Origin: Ditylenchus dipsaci
Lineage: Eukaryota > Nematoda > Chromadorea > Rhabditida > Anguinidae
Length of the DNA stretch: 64,000 nt
Assembly: GCA_004194705.1 (NCBI GenBank)
Contig: SADC01000055.1
Location: 62,001 to 126,000, forward strand
Direction: 5' to 3'
Position numbers and translations under genes: made by a program. Shown here piece after piece: positions 22,101-31,276 of the stretch (the stretch's first letter is position 1; each line of letters begins with the position of its first letter). The notes beneath the pieces are model-generated. The model did no database searches and was not told the DNA's origin. It saw only the letters and a list, made by a program, of their open reading frames with translations.

Positions 22101-22297
22101 ACAAATGAGTTGGGCCATGCAGGCAGGAACCCGCTGTGAGGATTGCCAGCCTGTAGTTGTTGGTGATGTTGCTGGTGATGGCTAGGTAGTTTGGCGGCAG
22201 CATTGGGGTTAGCGGCCCCACTGATCAATGAAGACGGATTAATGACCATGTGAGTGGAGGGACTTGTTGTGTTCATCATATTCATTATAGACACCAT
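10080..22297 (-). CDS. Abd-B: Posterior Hox transcription factor, Abdominal-B class
   Basis: This homeodomain transcription factor belongs to the posterior (Abd-B/Hox9-13; nob-1/php-3/egl-5 in nematodes) class, which patterns the posterior body. Exons are 22297-22078, 22016-21884, 20940-20486, 17910-17713, 11696-11491 and 10151-10080. They sum to 1284 nt, with every phase matching, and encode 427 residues. The homeodomain spans residues 350-409 and includes [19 protein letters not shown] and [16 protein letters not shown], joined to HKK in the last exon. The tryptophan of DVQLEWATN (W341), nine residues upstream, is the expected PBC-contact motif. The N-terminal half is rich in Ala, Gln, His and Asn tracts. 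Start choice: the frame is closed by a stop upstream, and the first ATG after it is at 22297. Uncertain points: a different donor for exon 2, or an additional 5' exon. Introns are 61 bp to 6.0 kb. Confidence 0.95.
10486..10618. mobile_element. Small TA-flanked MITE, CAGTCGATTTAACGG ends
   Basis: The ends are inverted copies of CAGTC(A)..TTTAACGGCACCC and are flanked by TA. The element lies in the last Hox intron. It belongs to the loose group of CAGTNNACTCTCGATWTAACG elements seen throughout the window. Confidence 0.65.
11491..11696 (-). other. Abd-B: Homeobox exon (homeodomain residues 1-55)
   Basis: This exon begins after a TTGATTGCAG acceptor with the two bases completing Asp336 and ends ATGAAA before a GTGAGC donor. 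It thus encodes the homeodomain through Lys55. W48, F49, N51 and R53 of the recognition helix are all present. The remaining homeodomain residues come from 10151-10080. Confidence 0.95.
11697..13540. repeat. Hox intron 4, proximal part: repeats and a GC-richer island
   Basis: At 11840-11960 there are imperfect repeats of CACTCTAGATACAGTGTATAT. At about 11986-12115 a MITE has TACCGTAAAACCTCTAATAG ends. At 12208-12320 there are copies of the dispersed CTAACATACGCTGGCCCACC core and of GGGACCAAGGC. A GC-richer patch at 12545-12665 is open in more than one minus-strand frame and might be an exon, but none joins in phase. The rest is AT-rich and unassigned. Confidence 0.5.
13540..13772. mobile_element. 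CTCCAAAGAGTA-family inverted-repeat element beside tRNA-Val
   Basis: The ends are inverted: CCCTCCCGCTTCCAAAGGG then TATTTTTCTCTAAG on the left, and the inverse of GCCTCCCTCCAAAGAGTATT on the right. The element ends about 18 bp past the 3' end of the minus-strand tRNA-Val gene. Confidence 0.65.
13790..13862 (-). tRNA. trnV-CAC: tRNA-Val (CAC)
   Basis: A 73-nt cloverleaf folds on the minus strand: acceptor stem GGTCCCG, D-arm box A TGGTGTAGTGGTTATCAC, anticodon loop TTCACAC (anticodon CAC), and T-arm box B GGTTCGATCCC. The gene has no intron. It is identical to the plus-strand gene at 13967 and faces away from it, with their 5' ends 104 bp apart. Confidence 0.95.
13967..14039 (+). tRNA. trnV-CAC: tRNA-Val (CAC), second copy
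   Basis: This copy is identical over 73 nt to the minus-strand gene at 13790-13862 and divergently transcribed from it. A T-run (TTTTTG) directly after the 3' end can stop RNA polymerase III. Confidence 0.95.
14242..14650 (+). CDS. Possible small hypothetical gene (two exons?)
   Basis: An ATG-started frame ([16 protein letters not shown]...) includes a hydrophobic stretch and a basic tail ([14 protein letters not shown]). A second open frame follows a good TTTTTTTCAG acceptor at 14441-14450 and ends with [18 protein letters not shown]. No donor was found that joins the two in phase, and I do not recognise either part. The pair could be a small membrane protein gene or chance. It lies inside the large Hox intron, on the opposite strand. 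Confidence 0.25.
14991..15186. mobile_element. CAGGGCT-ended MITE (GTCCTTTT family)
   Basis: The ends are CAGGGCTGCC and GGCACCCCTG. The interior carries the family words GGACATTTGGTCAAAA, CACTGGATAAAA-like and TTAGGGTCCTAAAAAAGGAC. Related copies lie at 20047-20257, 54722-54939 and 59787-59972. Confidence 0.6.
15187..16619. other. AT-rich Hox intron segment, no feature recognised
   Basis: Apart from a copy of the dispersed CTTACATAAGCTGGCTTACC core at 16566-16612 I see nothing assignable. Open frames here are short and lack splice or family support. Confidence 0.4.
16620..16796. mobile_element. TACCGTATTT-family MITE
   Basis: The ends are TACCGTATTTCCTCTATTA and its inverse TAATAGAGAAAATACGGTA, and the interior repeats the words ATTAAACGCC and ATAAACGCC. 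Related elements lie at 19520-19898, 32392-32513 and 42151-42371, with a one-ended relic at about 55088-55241. Confidence 0.75.
16879..17367. mobile_element. hAT-type fold-back element with 8-bp target duplication
   Basis: A near-perfect 489-bp palindrome begins CAGTGTTTTCGAAAATAACC and ends with the inverse. It is flanked by GTGAGGGC at 16871-16878 and 17368-17375. The centre is near 17123. It carries GTTAGTTTAG-type repeats and has no coding capacity. Confidence 0.85.
17713..17910 (-). other. Abd-B: Hox exon 4 (alanine-rich)
   Basis: The exon starts after GGTTTTTTCCAG and ends before a GTGGGT donor in phase 1. It encodes [15 protein letters not shown], poly-alanine stretches and [16 protein letters not shown], ending at NISPFS, and joins the W-motif of the homeobox exon. 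Confidence 0.85.
18311..18488. mobile_element. TA-flanked MITE with AAGCTACA repeats
   Basis: The ends are CAGTCAAACTTCTCAATAAG and an inverse AAGTTTGACTG. The interior repeats TATAAGCTACACCT words in both orientations. Confidence 0.65.
18575..18795. mobile_element. GGCATGCCCGTCGCCGATGG-family inverted-repeat element
   Basis: The ends are TTTAAAAGGACATGCCCGTC and the inverse of GACGGGCATGCCCCTTTAAA, followed by AATATTTCAAAAGGC on both arms. Relatives lie at 34757-34900 (one end) and 62709-62890. Confidence 0.65.
19360..19960. repeat. ATAGTCAAC / ACATAGTTAAC minisatellite with inserted MITE
   Basis: Imperfect tandem units of about 25-30 bp (words CATAGTCAACTCATTTTACA and ATAGTTAACAAAATTT) run from about 19365 to 19520 and resume at 19900-19960. 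A TACCGTATTT-family MITE at 19520-19898 splits the array. Confidence 0.75.
19520..19898. mobile_element. TACCGTATTT-family MITE
   Basis: The ends are TACCGTATTTCTTCTAATA and the inverse TATTAGAATAAATACGGTA. The interior repeats GCCCGTTTATTGGAGA and CGCTTATTAG-type words. Confidence 0.75.
20047..20257. mobile_element. CAGGGCT-ended MITE (GTCCTTTT family)
   Basis: The ends are CAGGGCTCCGAAT and ATTCGGAGCCCTG. The interior holds the family words GATTTGTCCTTTTTT and AGCACTGGATAAAATG. Confidence 0.7.
20486..20940 (-). other. Abd-B: Hox exon 3 (Gln/Ala/His-rich)
   Basis: The 455-nt exon follows a CTTTTTTGCAG acceptor and ends before GTAGGC. It encodes [16 protein letters not shown], a histidine/glutamine stretch, several alanine runs and a Ser/Gln-rich linker. 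Phase fits both neighbours. Confidence 0.88.
21480..21700. repeat. Dispersed repeat, also at 40700-40965
   Basis: The stretch shares long similarity with 40710-40950, including GCTTAGCCCTTAGGCTC and GCGTACGGAAGTTGTGA. The downstream copy has inverted TATAGAATACCCCCCC ends, which marks a transposable element family of unknown type. Confidence 0.55.
21884..22016 (-). other. Abd-B: Hox exon 2
   Basis: The exon follows TGATGGTTTTAG and encodes [20 protein letters not shown] and on to [11 protein letters not shown]. It ends at an AG/GTCGGT donor in phase 2. A later donor (TTA/GTGGTG, at about 21862) would also keep the frame and add RSVWTYYSY. The preceding intron is only 61 bp. Confidence 0.75.
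22078..22297 (-). other. Abd-B: Hox exon 1 (first coding exon in this model)
   Basis: The exon encodes [20 protein letters not shown] and later [20 protein letters not shown], rich in His, Gln and Asn, and ends at a GTAGTC donor in phase 1. The frame continues upstream to an in-frame TAA, and a weak acceptor (GTAGTGCAG) at 22362-22370 leaves room for a 5' exon. Confidence 0.7.
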
Positions 22298-22589
22298 AAT
22301 ATTGCTGCTGCTCCTACTTGGCTGATTGATGTGTGTGTGATTGATTGGAAATGCGCAAATCACTGCACTACTACTCTTATTGTTTTTTTAGTAATTTTTA
22401 GCTGGATTTTGAGTATTAGCACATTGGTTTGCTGAAATTTGTTGGATAAAGTGAGAAAAAGGATGGGCAGAAAATCCATATTAACTGTGGCACACGTGTA
22501 AAAATTCAAAGTTCACATGAGTTTCAGACTTTTTTGAGGGCCATTAGAGAAAAAGTGACCAATTTGATAGTGAGCGTGAACCCCCAGGT

Positions 22590-22712
22590 GCACCCCCCAC
22601 TCTAAGAGTATGACTAGTTCTCTAGGCGTAGACCCCAAAGAGTATATGAGCTGACTAACCATTCTGAGGATCAGAGAGCTCATACTCTTTGGGGAGGGGA
22701 TGCATTTGGGGT
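22590..22712. mobile_element. CTCCAAAGAGTA-family inverted-repeat element
   Basis: The ends pair GTGCACCCCCCACTCTAAGAG with the inverse of ACTCTTTGGGGAGGGGATGC. This is the one copy in the window not next to a tRNA gene. Confidence 0.5.
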
Positions 22713-24080
22713 GCTGTAGATAGTTTTGGATCTATTTTTTTTATTCTATTTTTGGTATTTTGAATGGAGGCTTGTGCTAAGGGCAGGCTGGAGTACATTT
22801 GAACGGCCTCAAACATGTTTTCCAATATTTTCGGCCGGACTGGAAACACTGAGCCACCGTAGGACAGCGCAAGTTCAAGATAATCAAAAAATTCCACAAA
22901 AAGTTTTTTGGAAAAATCATTGCTAACTGTACGTTCTACATATAGTTTGGTTAAATGTACCCTCAAAGATTCGTATATTATTTTTTGACAAATTTTACTT
23001 TCCCAAGTGATTTTTGTTGCTGTTATTTGATGCTTTCAATGCCTACTGTTTTTTCTCTAATTATATACAGTTAAAAATTTTGAAATATTGGTTCAGCAAC
23101 CAAAACTTTCGATATTGATTTGAAACATTTCTGATCTTTGAATGTTTAAAAATAAATGCAGAATAACATTACTTTGCTATACCCATATGACATTGAATTT
23201 ATTGGAGTCTATCAAAAAAATTGATAAAGCATGCCTTGGTCCCCTGTTTATTTTTCGGCTACTACGCCAGCGTATTTTAGGAAAGACTCCAACCTTTTTT
23301 CGTAGCTTGGAAATTTTTTTGAGTCTATTACAACATACACTAGTTGACCCTGTTTACGCAAAAGCCAAAAAATAAAAGAAGGGGCCAAGTCGTATTTTCA
23401 CACCTGATTGTTTAGTAAGGTCCCCTGTGCCCAAACGGACCGATTTTCGAACCGATTTTTTTCTAGGAAGACTGTATGAATCTGAAAATTAAACAAACAG
23501 ACTTTAGAATATAATATTTATATTTAGAAGTCTGCTTGTTCAATTTCCAGATTGATATAGTCTTCCCAAAAAAAATCGGTTCGAAAATCGGTCCGATTTT
23601 AAAAAAGTTTTGGCATTTGGGCACTGGTTTTGATATATTGAGACCACCCATGAATACAAACCCCAATAAATTTTCTTTATTCATGCATTTTTATGTCTGT
23701 TTAAGTATCAAGCACTTCCAAAACACTTCCCAATAGCGCGTTTCATCGCTTAATAAAACAGGACAAAACAAATTGATTAGCTGCGAAGATAAACAAAATT
23801 GCAAATCAAAAAGTCAATAAAGCAAATAGCAAGCAAACCAGAAGCCGTAAAAAATCGTAAAATTTTTAATTGATACTCAAACACCCTCACACACCCACCC
23901 CACAAATAAACAAATTTCACAAAAATACAAGCAAAATAAAAAGACTCATAAAAACTTTTAATACTCCCATATAAAAAATTATAGGATAGCAGGAGCCAGT
24001 GCCAAAGCCCCTGTAAAAATTTGCATGTTCAAAAGTAGCTAAATTATCTTGGTAATAGGCGCGTAAAACCGTTTTATTTA
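22713..24080. repeat. Hox upstream region, repeats only
   Basis: A palindrome at about 23405-23625 (centre near 23520) pairs GACCGATTTTCGAACCGATT with its inverse. A GCCTTGGTCCCCTGTT motif lies at 23233-23248. The rest is AT-rich and shows no gene. Confidence 0.5.
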
Positions 24081-24189
24081 TTAAGTAGAGCAGAGGAAGA
24101 GAATCAGCCAAAAGACCACACAATGGAGAGAAGCACTAAAAAATTTATAGAGGAAAATGTATAAAAATAAAATCTTTGTGAGTCTTTTG

Positions 24190-24524
24190 GCGGCGGCGAC
24201 GACGACGGCCTCGTAAAACCCGTGAAGAAGAGGACCAGGAGGAGCCGGTGCTATAAAATAAGGGGAGAAGTTTTGCTCTTCTTCCGCTTCTATGGTGGGA
24301 AAAGGGCGGCGATAGGGGATTCCTGGGTGCTGATTGGCTGGAGGAGGAGATGGTGGAGCAGGGGCGGTGCGAGAGACACCTGGATTGCATGACTGGATTG
24401 TCTGTGCGTTTGGTTCTTGACTTGGCTCAAGGCTGGGCTGGATGCTATTTATTACTGTAGAGGGGTGTGGGAGGTATTGCACATGAGAAATAGAGCATAT
24501 TTGGAGGAAAGGGACTGTTCTCAA
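24190..24524 (-). CDS. Possible exon encoding a proline-rich segment
   Basis: A minus-strand frame encodes SRTAPAPPSPPPANQHPG, then RRPFPTIEAEEEQNFSPYF and IAPAPPGPLLHGFYEA. The stretch is clearly more GC-rich than its flanks. There is no in-frame ATG, so it would be an internal exon, either a far 5' exon of the Hox gene (same strand, 1.9 kb upstream) or part of another gene. Splice partners were not identified. Confidence 0.35.
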
Positions 24525-24529
24525 GATTT

Positions 24530-25540
24530 TTTTCTTGGTTTGTGCTTTGGGTTGTGAGAGACCTTTGAAGTTTTTAGTAAGCTGAGCTTCTCGGTTATCT
24601 TTTTCAAAATAACCGAAAACCTTTTATAATTGATCCAAAAATACTTTTTTGAAAGTTTTTATACCAATATTTTTTGCATGAATATTATTGATGAATGTTT
24701 TTCGAGGCTTCAGATAAAAAAAACTGTGTACTGAAAAAAAATTCGAAGAAAAAAATTGCCTTGGTCCCCCAAGCTGATTTGACTGGGGGGGGGCTCAGGT
24801 TCAAGTGCCCAAAGTGACATTATGACTTTAGGGTGGGATTTAAAAGTGTTATGTGTCTATAAGTTAACACGCTATAAACACATTGTTGACATTATGACTC
24901 AAAAAAATTTGAAAAATCAAAAACATTCTTGCAGCTAAAAATCTAGGGTTGGACTAAAATGTGCTATTTTAAAGAAAATAAAGGTGAATATTTTTTTTTG
25001 CAGTATTAAGCAGTATGAATTTGTAAATGTCACACTAATTTTTTTTCGATTTACAAACGCATGTACTTGAACTGATAAAACTATCTAAGAATTTTTCATT
25101 TCATTTTCCTCATTCCTCCTGTCGGCAATTTTAAAGAAACTCAAAAAGCAATCTAGCGCTTTTGACAAAAACTGGAATACTTATCAGTAATAGTAATTTT
25201 ATGTTCCATTTCACAAAAATATTATTTTAGCGACTGCTATTAATTTGGTGTGTATTACAAGCAGTTAGTGTCACTCAATTAATCAATGAAGCAGGCCGGA
25301 GCAGGGGGTAATTAATAATTGTGATAATATTTCAACAACAATCTATTACTCAAAAAGAGTGGTTTATAGTGATTAAAAGTGGATTTCATGAGAACCTTAA
25401 AATATTGTGCGTATTTTTCCATTACCTCGTAAAATTTATATAAATTCCTCTTCAAAAAAGTTCTAAAAACTACCCTAAGTAACTTTATTCATAATTTTCT
25501 TTTTTTTTCAACATTAGACTTAGTTTATGTCTATATGAAG
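24530..25540. other. AT-rich, no gene seen
   Basis: Only a TTGCCTTGGTCCCCC motif (24757-24770) followed by a G-run stands out. Confidence 0.4.
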
Positions 25541-25544
25541 GTTT

Positions 25545-25780
25545 TTGAAACCGTGCCCCCGCCGTACTTGCGTGCCCGAGGAATCGGTTTCAGCCAGTAT
25601 TGTAAGTGGCACCGGCACCAGTAGCTCAGGGCACCGCGTCGGGCCGTGAGCTGGTGCCGAAAATTTTGGGTTCGTTGCCGTTAGCTGTTGCCGGTTCCAA
25701 AAATTTTAGAGTCGATGCCGTGAGCCGGTGCCAAAATTTTCGGGGTCGGTGCAGTGAGCTGGTGCCGGTGCCGTAATTCT
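25545..25780. repeat. GTGCCGTGAGCCGGTGCC imperfect minisatellite
   Basis: About six diverged units of roughly 33-40 bp repeat GAGCTGGTGCCGAAAATTTT and GGGTCGGTGC words. The array is GC-rich against an AT-rich background. Confidence 0.7.
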
Positions 25781-27690
25781 ATGATTCACAACACTGCTTT
25801 CAGCTTGATGTCGCCTGCGATATTGAATATTCTTTGCTCTTTAAAAAATTCTCGGATGCTATCTAACAAATGGAATTTTTCGCCTTCGTCCCCCTGTTGA
25901 TTTTCGGTGATTTTTTAGGCTTAGACAAGGGCTGGCCAGTGTGTCTTAAGATGTACTCAAACAGGTTTTTTGGAAGCACAAAAAGTTTTGAAAAAATCTT
26001 TGAGTCTGTCATAACGTATGGACCAAGCACAAAAATGTCTTATTGTTTAATAATGGCCTAGAATAACCACATCCTTCTATTAAATATTTAAACATCCTCC
26101 CCGGACGATTTTCGATTTTCTAAACTTCAGTAAGAAGTCCTCAAATATATGTTGTAGACTCGAGAAAAAATTTCTAAGACATCTTTTAGTCTCCATTAAC
26201 ATAGGCTGGTCTACCCTGTGCCTAAGACTGTAAACAAGGCTAGTTACAGCGACCTTAATTTTACTATAGGCATATTTTGTCACTTTTGAGGAGAGGAATC
26301 AGTGAAGGTTATACGATGTGTATAATTAGGCCAAATCAGTCAAATTCAAAGGTACTCAAGCATCTTTTGAAATTTTTGTGGTTAAGTGATTAAGATTTCA
26401 TGAAGAATTTCATGTACTATGGGCAACTATAATTTTTTTCATATAACACGCCTCCATTTAAAATTGCTCAAGTTTTTCTGACCCAGAAAAAAACCCCTAT
26501 TTCTTCTGAGTCAGATTTTGCTCCATGTTTAGCGACTGTAGAATTACCGGTAGGTGTATTTTCTGAGTCGGAAAAAATCATGGAAAACTTTTGATTAAAA
26601 TTTTTTTTCAAAAGTTAATCAGATTCCACATTTATAGCTTAGCTAGAGCCAAAAAACTAGAAGAGAAATTTAGAGCAATCTTTGTTTAAAAATCGTTAAT
26701 TTTTGTTTTTCTACACCCCCATCTATTTTAAATAAACTTATACCTCATCTCTACTCAAATTTTGTCCAATTAAAAATGCAAACGAAATCTATCCAAAATA
26801 TTAAAATAACACTATCACCTAGAGCAACTGAAGTTTTCTCTACTATCTTCTACTCATGGATTATACAAACAAAAAGGTGCTAATCTCACAAGTAATCCAA
26901 TTATTACCCAGAACTCTATTCCTTCAGAGGTTCTGCAAATATTAAAGTGGTATTAAATAGAGAAAGACATCAAAACAATTGCTGCTGCTGTTCTTATCAC
27001 AAAGCAAACACCTTTGTGCAATCCAGACCTTTTTTCTCTTTCTTCCAAAAAGTCGGCAAGGTTTTCAAGTTGGCCAATTTGATTAGAATCAGAGCAGCAA
27101 AGAAAATAGTACAGCCACAGTAACAGAGTAATGGACTTTTTGCTACTACTAAACAACTAACTTGTCTCCTTTTTATCCTGTAATTCAGGCTGGATTTTAG
27201 CGGATAATTTACAAAAGCAACTACACAAAGGTGTTTATATCGGCAGAAAAGTGATCCATCATTCGTATAACTTATTTTTGTAGCAAAAGTGTTTAAAGAA
27301 AAGTGATCTTCAGAAAAATATTTATTTGCCGAAATTCTTAGGAATCTGGAAAATATTAATAAGAATTTTGCAGAAATTTTTCGACGCTATTGTAATATAA
27401 TCCCAACACCCCCTCCCTCTCTCACCCCCTCACACCAATAATTTAGGCTTGAGCTCGTACGCTTAGGTTTAGGCTCAGGGCCTAGCCATTACTGACAAGG
27501 GCTTTCGTACAACTTTTTTCTTTCAAAAAATGGTTTTAGGTGACCTCCAAAAATTATTCTGTGGGGGAGGGTTGGTGGTTGATTTATTACAGAAGCTTTT
27601 CTTAGGGGGGGGGGTTAGGACACTAGCATCAATTTTTTCTAATACAATCAAATCTCGTCGAGCCGCAATAGGGGAGCAGACTTAGCAAAC
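25781..27690. other. Gene-poor stretch
   Basis: Copies of the dispersed core lie near 25915-25965 and 26165-26235. The minus-strand frame at 26953-27156 has no family, start or splice support. No gene is called. Confidence 0.4.
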
Positions 27691-27700
27691 TTATAGCTTG

Positions 27701-29416
27701 CTTACAATGGGATGTCGATGTCGAAGTCGGATGTCGAAGTACGATGTCGAAGTCGGATGTCGGAGTGGGGGTGCTTACAATGGACAAATTTATGGATCAT
27801 TCATGTTCAACTACGCCTGTATAAAATCTTTTATTTTACACTCATTTTGCGTCTTAAGGGCAAATTTTGTCGACAACACGATTTTTTCTTTCATAATGAA
27901 TTATTATCGGCTGTATTGGGTTTCGATTTAATTAGTCTCGAAATGTGCGAGTTTGAATTTTTTCCGTTTTCGATTTTTTCCGTTTTCGGTTTTTTTCCGT
28001 TGACGGGTTTTTTTGTTTGAAACAAATTTTTTTCGAAAATTTCCATTTTTGATCCTTAGTCCAGGTGGATATATAATTACGGGCGTTAAGCGAATTGATC
28101 GACACCGAATTGGTTAATACCGAATTGTTCCATACCGAATAGTATCTGAACTACCTGGATAGTATTCTTCGCAGCCACAATAACTCAAAACAACTTAGTA
28201 ATAACTTACAACAAACAATAACTTAGCAATAACTCAAAAATTTCTTGATAAATTGTGATTTTACCACTGTCAAACCATCTGTAGCATGCCCGAATTAGTG
28301 CAGAAAAGTTGTTTTGGAACCCGAAAACGTAAAAAAAGATTAGATCCAAGTGGTCGACCACTTGGTTTTGGTGGTCCAGCTGGCCAGGTGGTACCTACCC
28401 GGAATATTGGGATTTCGGTGCGTGAGATCGGAGTTTTGGTCTCATTTAACCCAATGCCTTACACGATTCCACATATAATCGCATGGTTTGTTTTTCAAAA
28501 TATCGAAAAATATTTTTTCAGGTCATCCAGCTGGATATTCAGCTGGTCAGGTGGTACCCACTCCAGGTTTTGAGGTTTGGATGGAAAAAATCGGGACTTT
28601 GGTCTCAACAAACCCAATTCCCCCACGGTTTTGCATATGATAGGATGGTTGTTTTTATTTTTTTGAAAATTCGTTTTTCTGACCAGCTGGATACATAAAC
28701 CTGGTCAGGTGGTACTTATCCAAGCTTTCGGAGACCGAAGGTGTTGAAGTGTGTAACTTGCTCGGGTTATGCTCTGAAAAACTATGTCAGCAAAAGATGT
28801 GCGAAGCTTCGTGAACCATATGGGGTACCTCATGATTTATGCGTGAACTCAGGACATTTCAAACAAGATAGCTCATAAAATCATATATTAATAAAAAGAT
28901 AGAACGTAAAAAATAAATTTGAAAGCGTAACTTTCCAAAAAAAAATAATACGAAAAAAGAAATTCTCGAAAGTAGCTCTCGAATACAGAAATATTCGAAA
29001 ACGGAAAACCCGAAAACGGAAAAAAACGAAAACGGAAAAAATCGAAAACGGAAAAAATCAAACTCGCACATTTCGAAACTAATTTAATCCAAACCCAAAT
29101 TGAGTTACCCAATACAGCCATTATTATCGTCTTTAATAATTTTAAATAACCATTTTAGACATCCACTACACAAAAATCCCCATTTACACTTAATCTCCCA
29201 CTAAATCTTTATTTGCCCAACAGTAACATAAAAAGACGTTATTGGCCGATTCATTCAAACATTTCGACAAAAACGTATTTCGAAATTTTTGAGCCGAGGT
29301 CGGAAGTCGGATGTCGAAGTCGGAAGTAGGAAGTCGGAAGTCGGATGTCGAAGTCCATTGTAAGCACCCTCACTTCACTACCGACTTCGACATCCGACTT
29401 CGACATCCCATTGTAA
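27701..29416. mobile_element. 1.7-kb element with long inverted repeats and tandem mini-exon units
   Basis: Both ends read GCTTACAATGGGATGTCGA inward, and the arms (about 27701-28010 and 29000-29416) also share CCGTTTTCGATTTTTTCCG repeats. The 0.9-kb interior has three tandem units of about 150 bp, each containing GGTCAGGTGGTACC-type sequence, then a cysteine-bearing frame (KCVTCSGYALKNYVSKRC) ending at 28878. Confidence 0.75.
28286..28878 (+). CDS. Unrecognised coding-like region inside the 27.7-29.4 kb element
   Basis: The first unit encodes SGRPLGFGGPAGQVVPT. The second, after TATTTTTTCAG, encodes HPAGYSAGQVVPTP and ends in a GT. The third keeps the CCTGGTCAGGTGGTAC core. After it, a plus-strand frame encodes KCVTCSGYALKNYVSKRC and CAKLREPYGVPHDLCVN to a TAA stop at 28876-28878. 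It could be a captured host gene fragment or an element-encoded protein with small exons. No family is recognised. Confidence 0.35.
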
Positions 29417-29499
29417 GCGAGATATTAGACTGGAGCAAACTTAGACCGGTCGCGTAGCCAGGATCTAGCCAGGATCTAACCGTATCACATTTTTCTTGC

Positions 29500-29695
29500 T
29501 GGAGATAGGCAAAAAGACTCTTTAAATGCATTTTTGATCAAGATTCTTGCACGGAATCGTGTCTCAGGTAAGTGAGTGCGCGCATCTCTAACTCTAAAGC
29601 CCATTGCACACCCTTCGGGGGCTTGGGGCTTGGAGTTGAGATGCGCACACCCACATACCTTAGACACAAATCACTCGAAAGGGACTCTGGATGCA
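29500..29695. repeat. Palindromic repeat, TGCATCCAGAGTC family
   Basis: An inverted repeat is centred near 29620 (CCCTTCGGGGGCTTGGGG) with arms GCGCGCATCTCTAACTC and the inverse of GAGTTGAGATGCGCACACC. Relatives lie at 56870-57090 and 59745-60125. Confidence 0.65.
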
Positions 29696-29938
29696 TGAAA
29701 AAACATGCATACCAGAGTTTTTATATGCGGTAGTCTTTAAAAGTGAAAATCTATTCAAAAGACGATTTTTAATTCCTGAGACGATTTTTAAATTCTGTTT
29801 TCGCAAGTTTAATTGTCTTTATATGAAATCGAAAAACACGATTTCGCTTAGTCTCTTGCGATGGGTGACAACTATCTGTCTTCAGATCCAGATTATGACA
29901 GATTAGTACTTGAACCATAATAGTGACACTGACAAGTG

Positions 29939-30010
29939 GCCCAAGTAGTATAGTGGTTAGTACTCCACGTTGTGGCCGTGGCGACGTCAGTTCGATTCTG
30001 GCCTTGGGCA
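29939..30010 (+). tRNA. trnH-GTG: tRNA-His (GTG)
   Basis: A 72-nt cloverleaf: acceptor stem GCCCAAG/CTTGGGC, box A AGTATAGTGGTTAGTACT, anticodon loop TTGTGGC (anticodon GTG), and T-arm GTCAG TTCGATT CTGGC. A T-rich run follows the 3' end. Confidence 0.94.
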
Positions 30011-30046
30011 TTTTCATTTTTATTTTTTTCCATTAAATTGTTTATA

Positions 30047-30288
30047 TGACAGCAGAAAAAGTGCACGCCCTCCTCCAAAGAGTATTTTTCTACAAGCTAA
30101 TATTTTTTCATTTTTCGCTTATTTCACACCTTTTGCACCGGCAATACCAAGGGTATTTGGCAGTTTTGCGGCTAAAGACCAGCACACTCCACATTGCAAT
30201 GGATTGGGGTAAAAAAATCAAGGGAACAGCAAAAGGTAGGCTCAGAGAAAAATACTCTTTGGAGGGGGCGGGCACTTTGGCTTTTACG
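30047..30288. mobile_element. CTCCAAAGAGTA-family inverted-repeat element beside tRNA-His
   Basis: The ends pair AAAGTGCACGCCCTCCTCC with the inverse of GGAGGGGGCGGGCACTTTG. TACTCTTTGGAG is present at both inner ends. The element starts about 37 bp after the tRNA-His gene. Confidence 0.7.
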
Positions 30289-31070
30289 TGATTATATTTA
30301 GTGTCTATATTAGTGTATTAAATCTAAGGATTTTAAAAATTTGTAATTTATTTACTAAATGTACTTATTTATTTACTTATTAAAAACTTTTACACTAGTC
30401 TCTGCTTAATACATGTGTATATTAACCAAATTTGCAGGGCGACGCATTCTTTTAGGAGGGAAACGAATGAAGGAGTTAAGCCAAAAAGTGGCCTATATTC
30501 AGCATTTTCAGGCTTCAAAGCTGATTTTTTCTTGTGTCTCTCAAAAAGCAGTCTTGATATTACTAACTTTCTTAGTTTCTCGCCATGATTAAAAATAAAA
30601 GATTGTTCAAATCGTATACTTAAAATAAAGTTTTGGGCTAAAACAAAAACACACTAAATTAGGCTATCCATAAATATAAAAAAAATAAAGAAAAAATTTG
30701 ACTCAACAAATTCAATTGTGGAATAAGGTAAGCATTTCCATCCAGATCATTAAGAAAAAATAGAAAAAATTGGCTAATCCAAAAAGATCTATCTATTTAG
30801 GCAGTATAGAATCTGAATTGATTTATAGGCCTATTAAACTGGTCCTTGCAAAAGCTGACTACTACTAGGAGTAGTTTTGTGGGAAAGTTAAGGCTCAAGT
30901 TTTTGTGCCACACACACTACTTTTTTATATCTAATCTAGGATAATAAAAAATACAACCCAATTCTTATATGCAACACAAAAAGAGACAAACACACCCAGA
31001 ATAATAATGGAATACAACATTTCGAGCAAATTTCAAAAATAGTGATTTATTGATTTTTAAAGTACCATGC
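30289..31070. other. AT-rich, no feature recognised
   Basis: No gene, tRNA or repeat boundary was found by eye. Confidence 0.4.
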
Positions 31071-31075
31071 TCTTT

Positions 31076-31240
31076 GCGCGCAGTGGCGTGTGCAAAATTT
31101 GATTTGGCGGGGGACACTTGTCTTTCGTATGGCATTGTACTCTTTGGAGTAATGTCGAACGACTCCAAAAAGTGAAGGAAGAGACGAAAGAGAAGTGTCC
31201 CCCGCCAACTCAAATTTTGCACATGCCACTGCGCGCAATA
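31076..31240. mobile_element. Short MITE, GCGCGCAGTGGCGTGTGCA ends
   Basis: The ends GCGCGCAGTGGCGTGTGCA and the inverse of TGCACATGCCACTGCGCGC enclose inner inverted GGCGGGGGACACTT arms. Confidence 0.65.
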
Positions 31241-31276
31241 ACCATGACCCTTTAAAATTCTCAGGGGGCTTATTTA

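Noticed and set aside
26953..27156. Minus-strand frame with a hydrophobic segment
   Set aside because: It lacks an ATG, splice signals and family similarity.
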